Below, piece after piece: positions 43,633 through 55,817 of a DNA stretch of 64,000 nt. Origin of the DNA: Selaginella tamariscina (lineage: Eukaryota > Streptophyta > Lycopodiopsida > Selaginellales > Selaginellaceae); the NCBI GenBank assembly GCA_003024785.1, contig PUQB01000065.1, positions 1 through 64,000 of the forward strand, in the 5' to 3' direction. Within the stretch, counting starts at the first letter, position 1, and every line of letters starts with the position of its first letter. The position numbers were made by a program, and so were the translations under genes. The notes under the pieces are model-generated. The model was not told the DNA's origin and did not search any database. It worked only from the letters and a program-made list of their open reading frames with translations.

Positions 43633-44955
43633 ACATGTTTAAGGATGTGTTGCCAGAAGACTTGCCGCCTGAGTTACCTCCACGTCGAGTTGTGGACCAC
43701 AGATAGAGATTTTGCCAGGTTCGTCTCCACCGGCAAGAGCCCCATATCGGTTGAATCCTCAAGAGTTAGTAGAATTGAAGAGACAGCTGACAGAATTGAT
43801 TGGTCGAGGACACATTCGACCTAGTCGATGCCATGGTGCACCTATCTTGTTTGTAATGAAAAAGGATGGTACGATGCGAATGTGTGTGGACTATCGAGCT
43901 GAACGCGATAACTATCAAAAATAAGTATCCTCTTCCACGAGTGGACGACTTATTTGATAGGCTATCGAAAGCAAAGTATTTTCAAGAATAGACTTGAGAT
44001 CGGGTACCATCAGATTCGGGTAGCAGAGAATGACATTGAGAAGACCGCTTTTCGAACGCGTTATGGATCATTTGAGTTTCTAGTCTTACCATTCGGGTTG
44101 TGCAATGCTCCAGCAACTTTTTGCACAATGATGGATGATGTGTTTAGAGACTATCTAGACGAGTTCGTAGTGGTGTATATTGATGACATTCTGATTTTCA
44201 GTTCGACAATTGAGGAACATGTGGAACACTTAGAAAAAGTGTTTCAGAGGTTGAGAGAGAACCAATTGTATGCTAAAGAAAGCAAGTGCGCATTTGGTCA
44301 AACCAAGATAGATTTCTTGGGACACTTGATCTCAGGTGGGGAGGTTGCCATGGACCCAAAGAAAATTCAAGCTATTACTGAGTGGATGACTTTAAAAGAT
44401 GTGCATGAAGTTAGATCATTTCTTGGTCTGACAGGGTATTACCGAAGATTCATAAAGGGTTACTCGGAAATAGCGGCCCCATTGACAGATCTTACGAAAA
44501 ACATTCCATGGCATTGGACTCCAGAGTGCCAACGTGCGTTCGTCAAACTCAAAGAGGCTATCTCTTCTGAGCCAGTTTTGCAGTTGCCCATCTTTGAAGA
44601 TCCCTTTGAAGTAGAATGTGACGCTTCCGACTTTGCAATTGGTGGTGTATTGCAACAGAAAGGACATCCAGTGTCCTTTTCTCGAAGAAGTTAGATGCCG
44701 CGCAAACTCGATGGCCTACTCACGAAAAGGAGATGTATGCTATTGTTGCTTCCTTGGAGTATTGGCGTCATTATCTTCCAAGTCATGGTACTGTGGTTTG
44801 GACAGATAGTGTAACTCTAAGGTATTTTGAAACGCAGCCGAAGCTATCGCCGAAGTATGCTAGATGGCAGCAGAAGTTGGCACGATTTCAGCCTGAAATC
44901 AAACATAAGCGGGAAAGGACAATGTGGTAGCTGATGCACTCAGTAGAAAGGGTCA
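43633..44955 (+). pseudogene. RT-RNase H of family A copy 2
   Basis: Frames 43712-43924 ([31 protein letters not shown]) and 43954-44694 hold RT. The second runs through [46 protein letters not shown] and into RNase H (ECDASDFAIGGVLQQKG) without interruption, a longer clean stretch than in copy 1. RNase H continues in 44733-44930 (TDSVTLRYFETQPK). Two or three bases lost near 43900 and 43980 break the fingers region. Confidence 0.85.
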
Positions 44956-46568
44956 TCTTCGATTATGTCAGCACCCATGTCAACTTTGGTGGATGAATTT
45001 GTGACGGCGTATCCTCAGGACAAGTTTGCTAAGGAGGCTTTGAGCCTGGTGGCAAAGAGGAAACAAGTTCATCAGTTACGAAGAGATGGTAATATTCCAG
45101 CAGGAATAGAAAGTCGAATGGATGCACTCAAACAGGCCATTTTGCGTACGAGATGGAGTTCTTTATTATAAAGAAAAGAGACTCTATGTTCCAGAAGGGA
45201 CATGGAGGGAGAGGCTGTTAAGAGAGCATCACGATGTTCCTTTGGCAGGACATGGTGGAAGGCATAAGACGTTGGCTTTGTTGAAGCAGGGATTCTATTG
45301 GCCGGGTATGATAGATGATGTTGCCAAGTATGTCAAGACATGCCCCACATGTCAACAAGTAAAAGCCGATCGCAAAAACGAGCTGGGAAGTTGCAGTGTA
45401 TACCGATTCCAGAGCGGCCATTTCAAAGTGTTACTTTGGACTTTATCATGGGATTGCCAAAATCTTGTGGTTTTAATGCGCTCATGGTGGTAGTCGATCG
45501 GTTTTCAAAGGTTGCTCATTTCATTCCAACTGTAGAGACAGTGAATGCAATTCAAGCAGCAAGTTGTTCTTCCACGAAGTCATAAGAGTGCGCGGACTAC
45601 CGGAAACCATGATCTCAGATCGGGATCCTCGGTTTACGGGAAGTTTTGGGGACATTGTTTAAGCAGTTTGGTACGATGCTCAAGTTCAGTACAGCTTACC
45701 ATCCGCAAACTGATGGTCAAACGGAGAGGGTGAACCGACAAGTCGAGGACTATCTCAGATGCTATGTTCAAGGTGATCAACTTGATTGGGCTGAACACTT
45801 AGATATGGCTGAGATATGTTACAATAACTCGATGCACACAATCGGATGTAGCCCGATGGAAGTGTTAACTGGGAATAAGGGTGGTATTCCTCAGAGTATG
45901 GTGTTACCGAAAGACGATAGCAATCGAGTTCCATCTGTAGCAGAGTTCACGGGACAATTGTATCGAACATGGGAAGCTGCTCGTCAAGCGATGGCTGCAG
46001 CAGGAAAGGTATCGTCAGCAGTACGATAAGCATCGGCGGGATGTAGAGTATCAGGTTGGGGATATGGTATTGTTGAGTACCAAAAACCTGAAGGTTCCAA
46101 CGACTCTTTCGAGGAAGTTTCTATCGCACTACATAGGTCCATACAAGGTGGTGAAGCAAGTAGGGAAAGTGGCTTATGAGTTAGATCTTCCTCCGGAGTT
46201 GGGAACAATACACAATGTGTTTCATGTCAATTTACTCGAGCCATTCCACAAGGATGAGAAACATCCGCAGAGATATGAAAACTTACGTCCGCTTCCTGAG
46301 CTGGTCGGCGATATGAAGGAGTTCGAAGTTGAGTCGATATTGGATGCAAAGGATATTAAACCGAGGGACGCGAAAACGTAAACGAGAATATCTTGTTAAG
46401 TGGAAGGGTTACCCGGCATGCGAGTCGACATGGGAACCATTGGATAATCTACAGAACGCGATGGAGATAGTGAAGGAGTTTGAGGCAAGGTCTCAAACTG
46501 TTAGTAATGATGATAGAAATAAAGTGAACTTATTTCTTATTAACCTAGGGGCCGACAGACAACCTTAA
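44956..46568 (+). pseudogene. Integrase-chromodomain of family A copy 2
   Basis: HHCC domain in 45122-45493. DDE core pieces lie in 45340-45585 (LDFIMGLPKSCGFNALMVVV) and 45646-46029 (TDGQTERVNRQVEDYL). GPY/F and HNVFHVNLLEPF are in 46064-46381, which runs on into the chromodomain (MKEFEVESILDAKDIK) before a three-base-context change shifts the rest (REYLVKWKGYPACESTWEP) into 46329-46568. Confidence 0.85.
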
Positions 46569-46896
46569 CTAGAGGCCTCCAATATAAATTCTAGTTAACT
46601 TAAAGAAATTAACTAACTTGTTGTCTGTGTCGGGTGACAGACTTTGCAGACGTGCAAAAGGTCTCCAAATGACTTCTTGTCGCAGGTGGTGCCTCCGGCA
46701 GCTGAGTTTCGCTCAGTGAACGACGGTTCTGAAGTACTTGGCTTCGCGTAATGCAAGGGGGGTAATAAAACTTGTGAACTTTTGGCTGACTCCGCATAGA
46801 GTGATTAGTGTTAGTTTTCAGTTAATTTTTCTAACCTAGTCTAGTCTTGGAGTTAGACGTCAACGAGGACGTTGACATTTCCAAAGGCGGGGAGTG

Positions 46897-47815
46897 TGTC
46901 ATAGTTTTTACTATGACTCGACCCTTTACTTTGGGGTTTGACTGAGAAACAGCCCCGCTTAGTGCACTTAGGTGTTTAGGGGTAGTCCGGCCGGCTGTCA
47001 CTAGGTACCTCGAGAAACTCTAGGCGAAGGTAGTACTTACCCTCTAGAAAACTCTCCCCCAGTTTGAGTTACAAAAGATAGGTTTTCCGTTAAATATAGC
47101 TTGTCAAAAAGGGTCAGGGACACCCTAGGGTTGCCTAACCCCACGCCCTAATACCCCCCCTAGGGGTTAGGTTTAGGGTTAGGTTAGGACAACCATTTTC
47201 TCTAAGGGCTGGCATTTCCGTGCCAGCCCACTTACTCATTTAGGTAAACAGGGGGGGGGGGGTCCGTCACATAAATAAGGTAGAGTATATGTAGTGAGGC
47301 TTCCTGGGTTCAAAGAGAGCTCGTTAACCTCCTACCGGTGCAAGCTAAGCTTGTGTCGTCAAGGTGCAACCCTCCGTTGTGCCGCCCAAACTTCCACACG
47401 ACAGGGGTACAACCCACCCTAGGGTTAGACTATCCTTATCGTTGGCAGGATCTTGCCTTTGAGATAGGGGCACGTCACTTCCAAGGAGTTAGTCAGATTC
47501 CTTGGTCCGAAAACCTGCCGCAAGCTCAAAGACATTGCCCGAGTTCACGTTCCGCAAAACTAGTGGTTGAGGCCTTGCTCCGGCCGCCTCAACCACGCCA
47601 AGCTAGGAACGACACCTAAAGCTCGGCTAGTCCGTGTATCCTGATTCACAAGGTGAGTCTCGTTTGTGGACTTAGTCAGTAGGGTTTGACTTCCTAAGGC
47701 TTGGGTTCCTAATACGGGTTACTTTACCAGGTTCCGTGGGGTTTCCAAGAGAGGGGATTCCAGGGTTGGCACCTGGCAAGCCGCCTTTGTGGCACCAGGT
47801 TAAAAAACTCTGACA
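46897..47815 (+). repeat. Family A LTR 3 (shared)
   Basis: 919 bp, shared by copies 2 and 3. It has the same 41-base loss as LTR 2. Confidence 0.9.
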
Positions 47816-47817
47816 AT

Positions 47818-47829
47818 TGGTATCGGAGC
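47818..47829 (+). promoter_or_regulatory. Primer-binding site, family A copy 3
   Basis: TGGTATCGGAGC two bases after LTR 3. Confidence 0.7.
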
Positions 47830-48139
47830 AAGTTCTCTGCGGTCAGTAGGATTGCCTTAAGTCGTAGGGTGTTTCAATGGTCAGATAACTCAAATTCTTG
47901 TTATATTCTATTGCTTTCGGTTGACATGTTTGTATTTTGCGTAGAGAGTTTGATCTTGTGAGTTGTCAAACTTCGGAGAACACTTGCTCAGTGAGTCGGT
48001 GTGAGATTCTAGTATGTCCGAAAGTCTTATGCTAGTTTAAATGATGTGGTGTGGTGTACAACCTGTGCAGGGTGTTTCCAATTTCACATGGGAATATTCC
48101 AAGCATATTCTCCGAGTGTTGACACTAGGGTTCAATACG

Positions 48140-49687
48140 ATGAGCAAGAGAAAGCAACCAGAGCCTAAGGCAGAGAGGGTTGGCGAGAAATAATGATGGA
48201 TGCTCTAAACGAACTCCGAGGGGATGTTTTGGGGTTGAACGACCGAATCGATAATGTTGCCGTTCGGATTCCGACGAATTGCAGTGCCAATTCCACAACA
48301 AGACACAGGAAAAAGAAGAAGAAGCATGACTCAGAGTCAGGTTCCTCTGAATCAGATTCTTCGACGGAAGTAGGGTGGAGGTCCCAGTAAATTCAAACCG
48401 GTAAAGCCTTCGAATTTCATGGGTTCAAAGGATTACAAGGTTTTGGATGACTGGTTGTATGATATGGAAAGCTATTTCGAGGCTGCTTCCGTGAGAAAGA
48501 CAGAAAAGGTTGCATGTGCCAAGCAGTTTCTTAAAGAAGAAGCTAAGACTTGGTGGCGAATTGTTGAAGGTGAACGTGGATACCGAAACAGCTGGAAGCA
48601 CATGAAAAAGGAGATCAAAAAGCAGTATATGCCGGATGATCTCGGTTTGCGATTGCGTGCTGACCTGGCACTTTGTCAACAGGGAGTTCGGGGAAGTCCA
48701 ATGGACCACGTTTATCGATTCGAAAGTGTACGGCGATTGGTGCCAAATATGAGTGATGATGAAGCTCGAAGTTGCTTCATGGCTAGCTTGAATGAGAAGA
48801 CGCGAAGAGAAATCTTAAGGTACAAGCCAACAAGCTATCGGGAATGTCAAGAGGCAGCTCAAAAGGTTGCTTATGGCATGTCGTTAGAAGACTTGTACAA
48901 AGGGGAGGAAGCAAAACCTAAACCAAGGAGTTTCCTCCAAAGTCTGGGTTCAGAAGGTTTGATAGGCGACCAGATCAATCGCCATCAATTCGAAGTGCAA
49001 GTCCCTTTGTGGCAGTTCCAAGTTTTCGGACACATCAAGACCCACCGGATTTCGGAAACCATTGGCGTTACCACCTCCTCAGCAGCCAAAGGATCGGCTC
49101 CAAAGTCTGCTCCCCCGCGTTCCGCAGGCGGGGTCGTGAAATGTTATAATTGTAACAAGCCTGGTCATTTTGCTAAAGAGTGTCCGGCACCCTCACAACA
49201 ATCAGGACATTTCAAGGCGATGGTAGAAGAGGAAGTTGCTGAACCAGAAACGCTTGAAGATCCGGAAGATGAGTCAGAAGAGGTAATGTTGTGCCAGACA
49301 CAACCTGCCTTATTCGCTATTCAAGACAAAACTGACCCTTTGCTATATTTGACAGGAAGGATACGAGGGGACCGAGTCCGAATGATGATCGATACTGGAG
49401 CAACATACAACTTCATATCGACTAGTCTAGCTCGTCGATTGAATTTGGATGTAATAAAGATGTGTGAAATAAAGATCAATTTTGGCAAAGGTTCTCAAAA
49501 TACTAATAATATAGCAAGGGCAGTTCCTGTCCAAATCAAAGATTGGAAGGCTAAGCTAGACTTAGTTGTCTTGAATATGACGGGGTTTGACTTTGTTTTG
49601 GGTATGGAATGGTTCCATAAACATGTAATCGAAATGAGGGGTTCGGAGACAATCGAATCACGCTTGCAGCAGATAAAGAGACATTAA
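48140..49687 (+). pseudogene. Gag-protease of family A copy 3
   Basis: The N-terminal part is in 48193-48390. The main ORF 48419-49687 (422 codons) is the longest gag-protease frame in the window. It runs through the capsid core, CYNCNKPGHFAKEC and MMIDTGATYNFISTSLARRL to FDFVLGMEWFHKHVIEMRG. A compensated pair of indels garbles about 60 residues before the zinc knuckle. At seven sites it has R, E, P or D (GERGYRN, KKEIKK, QYMPDDL, VRGSPM, SVRRL, SYRECQ) where copies 1 and 2 have the C-to-T or G-to-A product, so it is closer to the ancestral protein. Confidence 0.85.
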
Positions 49688-51235
49688 AAAGACACGCTCA
49701 AAATGGAAACGCTAACTGATAGGATTGGAATCCTATGTTCCTTACCTTAACTCAGTTGCGTAAGGCAGTTAGACATCGGGAACGTGTGTTTCTTGCAATG
49801 GTTTTGGATACTGGTGAAGTCAAAATAGGAGATGGTCAAGAATCTGTTCCTAACCTATTTTGGAAGTCTTGAACATGTTTAAGGATGTGTTGCCAGAAGA
49901 CTTGCCCCTGAGTTACCTCCACGTCGATTGTGGACCACAGATAGAGATTTTGCCAGGTTCGTCTCCACCGGCAAGAGCCCCATATCGTTGAATCCTCAAG
50001 AGTTAGTAGAATTGAAGAGACAGCTGACAGAATTGATTGGTCGAGGACACATTCGACCTAGTCGATCCGTATGGTGCACCTATCTTGTTTGTAATGAAAA
50101 AGGATGGTACGATGCGAATGTGTGTGGACTATCGAGCGCTGAACGCGATAACTATCAAAAATAAGTATCCTCTTCCACGAGTGGACGACTTATTTGATAG
50201 GCTATCAAAAGCAAAGTATTTTTCAAGAATAGACTTGAGATCGGGGTACCATCAGATTCGGGTAGCAGAGAATGACATTGAGAAGACCGCTTTTCGAACG
50301 CGTTATGGATCATTTGAGTTTCTAGTCTTGCCATTCGGGTTGTGCAATGCTCCAGCAACTTTTTGCACAATGATGGATGATGTGTTTAGAGACTATCTAG
50401 ACGAGTTCGTAGTGGTGTATATTGATGACATTCTGATTTTCAGTTCGACAATTGAGAACATGTGGAACACTTAGAAAAAGTGTTTCAGAGATTGAGAGAG
50501 AACCATTGTATGCTAAAGAAAGCAAGTGCGCATTTGGTCAAACCAAGATAGATTTCTTGGGACACTTGATCTCAGGTGGGGAGGTTGCCATGGACCCAAA
50601 GAAAATTCAAGCTATTACGAGTGGATGACTTTAAAAGATGTGCATGAAGTTAGATCATTTCTTGGTCTGACAGGGTATTACCGAAGATTCATAAAGGGTT
50701 ACTCGGAAATAGCGGCCCCATTGACAGATCTTACGAAAAACATTCCATGGCATTGGACTCCAGAGTGCCAACGTGCGTTCGTCAAACTCAAAGAGGCTAT
50801 CTCTTCTGAGCCAGTTTTGCAGTTGCCCATCTTTGAAGATCCCTTTGAAGTAGAATGTGACGCTTCCGACTTTGCAATTGGTGGTGTATTGCAACAGAAA
50901 GGACATCCAGTGTCCTTTTCTCGAAGAAGTTAGATGCCGCGCAAACTCGATGGCCTACTCACGAAAAGGAGATGTATGCTATTGTTGCTTCCTTGGAGTA
51001 TTGGCGTCATTATCTTCCAAGTCATGGCACTGTGGTTTGGACAGATAGTGTAACTCTAAGGTATTTTGAAACGCAGCCGAAGCTATCGCCGAAGTATGCT
51101 AGATGGCAGCAGAAGTTGGCACGATTTCAGCCTGAAATCAAACATAAAGCGGGAAAGGACAATGTGGTAGCTGATGCACTCAGTAGAAAGGGTCATCTTC
51201 GAATTATGTCAGCACCCATTGTCAACTTTGGTGGA
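49688..51235 (+). pseudogene. RT-RNase H of family A copy 3
   Basis: ORF 50037-50474 carries [38 protein letters not shown] and [10 protein letters not shown] in a single frame. A base lost at about 50455 ends it. ORF 50526-50933 continues with [15 protein letters not shown] and ECDASDFAIGG. ORF 50972-51238 holds the RNase H end with an intact [17 protein letters not shown], which is broken in copies 1 and 2. Confidence 0.85.
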
Positions 51236-52767
51236 TGAATTTGTGACGGCGTATCCTCAGGACAAGTTTGCAAGGGCTTTGAGCCTGGTGGCAAAGAGGA
51301 AACAAGTTCATCAGTTACGAAGAGATGGTAATATTCCAGCAGGAATAGAAAGTCGAATGGATGCACTCAAACAGGCCATTTTGCGGTACGAGATGGAGTT
51401 CTTTATTATAAAGAAAAGAGACTCTATGTTCCAGAAGGGACATGGAGGGAGAGGCTGTTAAGAGAGCATCACGACGTTCCTTTGGCACATGGTGGAAGGC
51501 ATAAGACGTTGGCTTTGTTGAAGGATTCTATTGGCCGGGTATGATAGATGATGTTGAAGTATGTCAAGACATGCCCCACATGTCAACAAGTAAAGAGCCG
51601 ATCGCAAAAACGAGCTGGGAAGTTGCATGTATACCGATTCCAGAGCGGCCATTTCAAAGTGTTACTTTGGACTTTATCATGGGATTGCCAAAATCTTGTG
51701 GTTTAATGCGCTCATGGTGGTAGTCGATCGTTTTCAAAGGTTGCTCATTTCATTCCAACTGTAGAGACAGTGAATGCAATTCAAGCAGAAGTTGTTCTTC
51801 CACGAAGTCATAAGAGCTGCGGACTACCGGAAACATGATCTCAGATCGGGATCCTCGGTTTACGGGGAAGTTTTGGGGACATTGTTAAGCAGTTTGGTAC
51901 GATGCTCAAGTTAGTACAGCTTACCATCCGCAAACTGATGGTCAAACGGAGAGGGTGAACCGACAAGTCGAGGACTATCTCAGATGCTATGTTCAAGGTG
52001 ATCAACTTGATTGGGCTGAACACTTAGATATGGCTGAGATATGTTACAATAACTCGATGCACACTGCAATCGGATGTAGCCCGATGGAAGTGTTAACTGG
52101 GAATAAGGGTGGTATTCCTCAGAGTATGGTGTTACCGAAAGACGATAGCAATCGAGTTCCATCTGTAGCAGAGTTCACGGGACAATTGTATCGAACATGG
52201 GAAGCTGCTCGTCAAGCGATGGCTGCAGCAGGAAAGGTATCGTCAGCAGTACGATAACATCGGCGGGATGTAGAGTATCAGGTTGGGGATATGGTATTGT
52301 TGAGTACCAAAAACCTGAAGGTTCCAACGACTCTTTCGAGGAAGTTTCTATCGCACTACATAGGTCCATACAAGGTGGTGAAGCAAGTAGGGAAAGTGGC
52401 TTATGAGTTAGATCTTCCTCCGGAGTTGGGAACAATACACAATGTGTTTCATGTCAATTTACTCGAGCCATTCCACAAGGATGAGAAACATCCGCAGAGA
52501 TATGAAACTTACGTCCGCTTCCTGAGCTGGTCGGCGATATGAAGGAGTTCGAAGTTGAGTCGATATTGGATGCAAAGGATATTAAACCGAGGGACGCGAA
52601 AACGTAAACGAGAATATCTTGTTAAGTGGAAGGGTTACCCGGCATGCGAGTCGACATGGGAACCATTGGATAATCTACAGAACGCGATGGAGATAGTGAA
52701 GGAGTTTGAGGCAAGGTCTCAAACTGTTAGTAATGATGATGAGAATAAAGAACTTATTTCTTATTAA
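51236..52767 (+). pseudogene. Integrase-chromodomain of family A copy 3
   Basis: The most eroded integrase of the array. Small losses break the HHCC region (TTGGCACATGG for TTGGCAGGACATGG, GTTGAAGTATG for GTTGCCAAGTATG). The DDE core Glu region is in 51955-52257, GPY/F in 52291-52542 and the chromodomain end (REYLVKWKGYPACESTWEP) in 52555-52767. All differences from the other copies are short deletions. Confidence 0.85.
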
Positions 52768-53099
52768 CCTAGGGGCCGCAACAACCTAACTAGAGGCCTC
52801 CAATATAAATTCTAGTTAATAAAGAAATTAACTAACTTGTTGTCTGTGTCGGGTGACAGACTTTGCAGACGTGCAAAAGGTCTCCAAGTGACTTCATGTC
52901 GCAGGTGGTGCCTCCGGCAGCTCAGTGAACGACGGTTCTGAAGTACTTGGTTTCGCGTAATGCAAGGGGGTAATAAAACTTGTGAACTTTTGGCTGACTC
53001 CACATAGAGTGATTATGTTAGTTTTGGTTAATTTTTCTAACTATCTAGTCTTGGAGTTAGACGTCAACGAGGACGTTGACATTTCAAAGGCGGGGAGTG

Positions 53100-54054
53100 T
53101 GTCATAGTTTTTACTATGACTCGACCCTTTACTTTGGGGTGTTGTTACCTAGTTGTGTGGTTGTAGTGAGAAAAGCCCCGCTTAGTGCACTTAGGTGTTT
53201 AGGGGTAGTCCGGCCGGCTGTCACTAGGTACCTCGAGAAACTCTAGGCGAAGGTAGTACTTACCCTCTAGAAAACTCTCCCCCAGTTTGACGTTACAAAG
53301 ATAGGTTTTCCGTTAAATATAGCTTGTCAAAAAGGGTTAGGGACACCCCTAGGGTTGACCTAACCCTAGGGTTGCCCTAACCCCACGCCCTAATACCCCC
53401 CCTAGGGGTTAGGTTTAGGGTTAGGTTAGGACAACCATTTTCTCTAAGGGCTGGCATTTCCGTGCCAGCCCACTTACTCATTTAGGTAAACAGGGGGGGG
53501 GGGTCCGTCACATAAATAAGGTAGAGTATATGTAGTGAGGCTTCCTGGGTTCAAAAGAGAGCTCGTTAACCTCCTACCGGTGCAAGCTAAGCTTGTGTCG
53601 TCAAGGTGCAACCCTCCGTTGTGCCGCCCAAACTTCCACACGACAGGGGTACAACCCACCCTAGGGTTAGACTATCCTTATCGTTGGCAGGATCTTGCCT
53701 TTGAGATAGGGGCACGTCACTTCCAAGGAGTTAGTCAGATTCCTTGGTCCGAAAACCTGCTCGCAAGCTCAAAGGCATTGCCCGAGTTCACGTTCCGCAA
53801 ACTAGTGGTTGAGGCCTTGCTCCGGCCGCCTCAACCACGCCAAGCTAGGAACGACACCTAAGCTCGGCTAGTCCGTGTATCCTGATTCACAAGGTGAGTC
53901 TCGTTCGTGGACTTAGTCAGTTAGGGGTTTAGTTCCTAAGGCTTGGGTTCCTAATACGGGTTATTTTACCAGATTCCGTGGGGTTTCCAGAGAGGGGATT
54001 CCAGGGTTGGCACCTGGCAAGCCGCCTTTGTGGCACCAGGTAAAAACTCTAACA
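53100..54054 (+). repeat. Family A LTR 4 (array end)
   Basis: 955 bp. Like LTR 1 it keeps part of the segment missing from LTRs 2 and 3 (GTTGTTACC...GTTGTAGTGAG). It ends CTCTAACA instead of CTCTGACA and then changes abruptly into a family B leader in the opposite orientation. Confidence 0.9.
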
Positions 54055-54142
54055 TCAAGAACTTAGAACTAACTAAACCCTGAAACACCTTACAACTTTA
54101 GGTAGTCCTACTGGACTGTAGAGAATAGGCTCTGATACAAAT
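54055..54142 (-). other. Family B leader and primer-binding site
   Basis: Read on the minus strand: the LTR end, then TTGTATCAGAGCC (54140-54128), a near-perfect initiator tRNA-Met primer site, then a leader matching the family A leader (CAGTAGGACTACC, AGGTGTTTCAGGG). It is cut off at the family A LTR 4 boundary. Confidence 0.65.
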
Positions 54143-55817
54143 TGTCAGAGTTTTAACCCAAAGGGCCAACACGTGGCTGCCAAGTGGTCATTCGGCGTCA
54201 ACACCTGTTGTGTGAGCAACGCTTAGTCTTCAGAGATAACCCTAAGAGTCTGACTTCTGGGGCCCAATTAGGCAAAAGACTTAGAGTCCTACCCTAAGTC
54301 CCTAAAATGACCATCCCCTGAACCCTAGAGGGTAACCCGAGTAGACTTTAGGATCCTGTCCCAGTAGACCTAACAGGCTCATGCCCTAACCCACAAAGGA
54401 GATTGTGTCTCACACATACCCTCATGACAAGAGTCAAGGCATCGTCACTTACCCCTTGAGGAATCACCCTCATCCAGGAGTACAACCCCTTTAGGGCGAC
54501 AAGGGGTACCCTGAATCACGATAACACCTAAGGGTTTGAGTGGCCAAGTCATACCCTAACCTAGGGCTAGTACTTAGTGAGGACACGAGTGTGCACCGTA
54601 GGCGGACACGATGTTTTGCTAAGAAAACTCCCTAAGGCTAGGCTTGGATAACCCTAAGTACATGATCTTGCGAGTGCTTTACGAAAGGGCTTCTGCTAAT
54701 GAGCTTAGGTTGTTCAACCCCTAGATTCCAAGGAGAACACTCCCCTAGCCAAGTGTTGCCAAAGCACACCTAGTTACGAGACCTAATCTCTCTTGAGCGG
54801 ATGCACAAGGCTTTGCACCCTAGTGCAAGCACAAGCATGCCTGTTGGCTAGAGTATCCAACCCCTTGGCGAGAAACCCATGACACAACCAAAGGGCATGC
54901 CTTGGGCTTTGTATCGTGTGACGTCTAGCCAGTGTCACATCTCCATGTGACACTGCCTTCCATGATGTGGCTATCATGCCATAAGCCTTAGATTCAAGAG
55001 TTGCACCAAGTACCACAAAACTGGCTCCTAAATGCCAATCTAGAACCCCTTAATGAACCCTCATGAACCAGGTAACGTGAACCTGTCAAACAAGATCCCA
55101 CGCCCACAGTTGGACAAGGACAGGATGTGCCTTGCTTGGCCATGAGTTGCTACACCTAGCTTGTGGAGGAGGAGGGCTAGAGACAAGTCTCAACCTCTGC
55201 CTCTTAGAACATGCATTCCGACAAGACCTCCCAGGCATGGATTTGCCAACTTTAAGGGTAAGCTACCCGAAGGTGGGACGTACCCCTGCATTTGGAAGTT
55301 AGGTCGCAGAATAGAGGGTTGTGCCTTGAAGCCACACTAGAGGCTTGCACCGGGAAAAGATAACAAGCTTAGTCATGAACCCAAGAACCCTCACTCCTAT
55401 TTACTAACCTTATTTATGTGATAGAGGCCCCCCCCTGTTTTCCTATTTACATAAGTGGGCTGGCATGAAATCTCATTCCCAGAGGGAATATACTTGGTGA
55501 GTTATCCATCAACCCCTAAACCCTAACCTGTCAAACCTAGGGTATTTCTAAAACATATCCGACATGCTGAACTCACCGGAACTAGCCATTAACCCAACCG
55601 GGACACGGAAAACCAAGGTAAGAGTTTTCTAGATGGAAGTGCTAACTTCGCCCAGAGTTTCTTGCAAATACCTAATGACACCCGATCGGACTATCACTAG
55701 ATATCCAAGTGCACTAAGCGGGCCTTTTTTCTACACCTAGGGCTTATCAACATAGTATAGTAGGTAACAACAGTAACGTCCAAAGTAAAAGGGGAGTCAT
55801 AGTAAAAATTTATGACA
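54143..55817 (-). repeat. Family B LTR, full length
   Basis: 1675 bp on the minus strand, TGTCATAAATTTTTACTATGAC... to ...GGGTTAAAACTCTGACA. The ends and several inner blocks match family A, so the families are related; B is longer in its 3' half. It has the same G-rich tract followed by ATAAATAAGG. With the leader to its left it is the 5' LTR of an otherwise lost element. Confidence 0.8.

Larger units (their letters stand above)
34309..54054 (+). mobile_element. Tandem array of three chromovirus copies with four LTRs
   Basis: LTRs begin at 34309, 40641, 46897 and 53100 and alternate with three internal regions (35294-40640, 41564-46896, 47816-53099), all head to tail. Neighbouring copies share one LTR, so this is LTR-int-LTR-int-LTR-int-LTR rather than three separate insertions. 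Unit spacing falls from 6332 to 6256 to 6203 bp through small deletions. The outermost flanks (GAGGT before 34309, TCAAG after 54054) do not match, so no target-site duplication brackets the array. The chromodomain and order gag-PR-RT-RH-IN define a Ty3 chromovirus. Confidence 0.9.
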
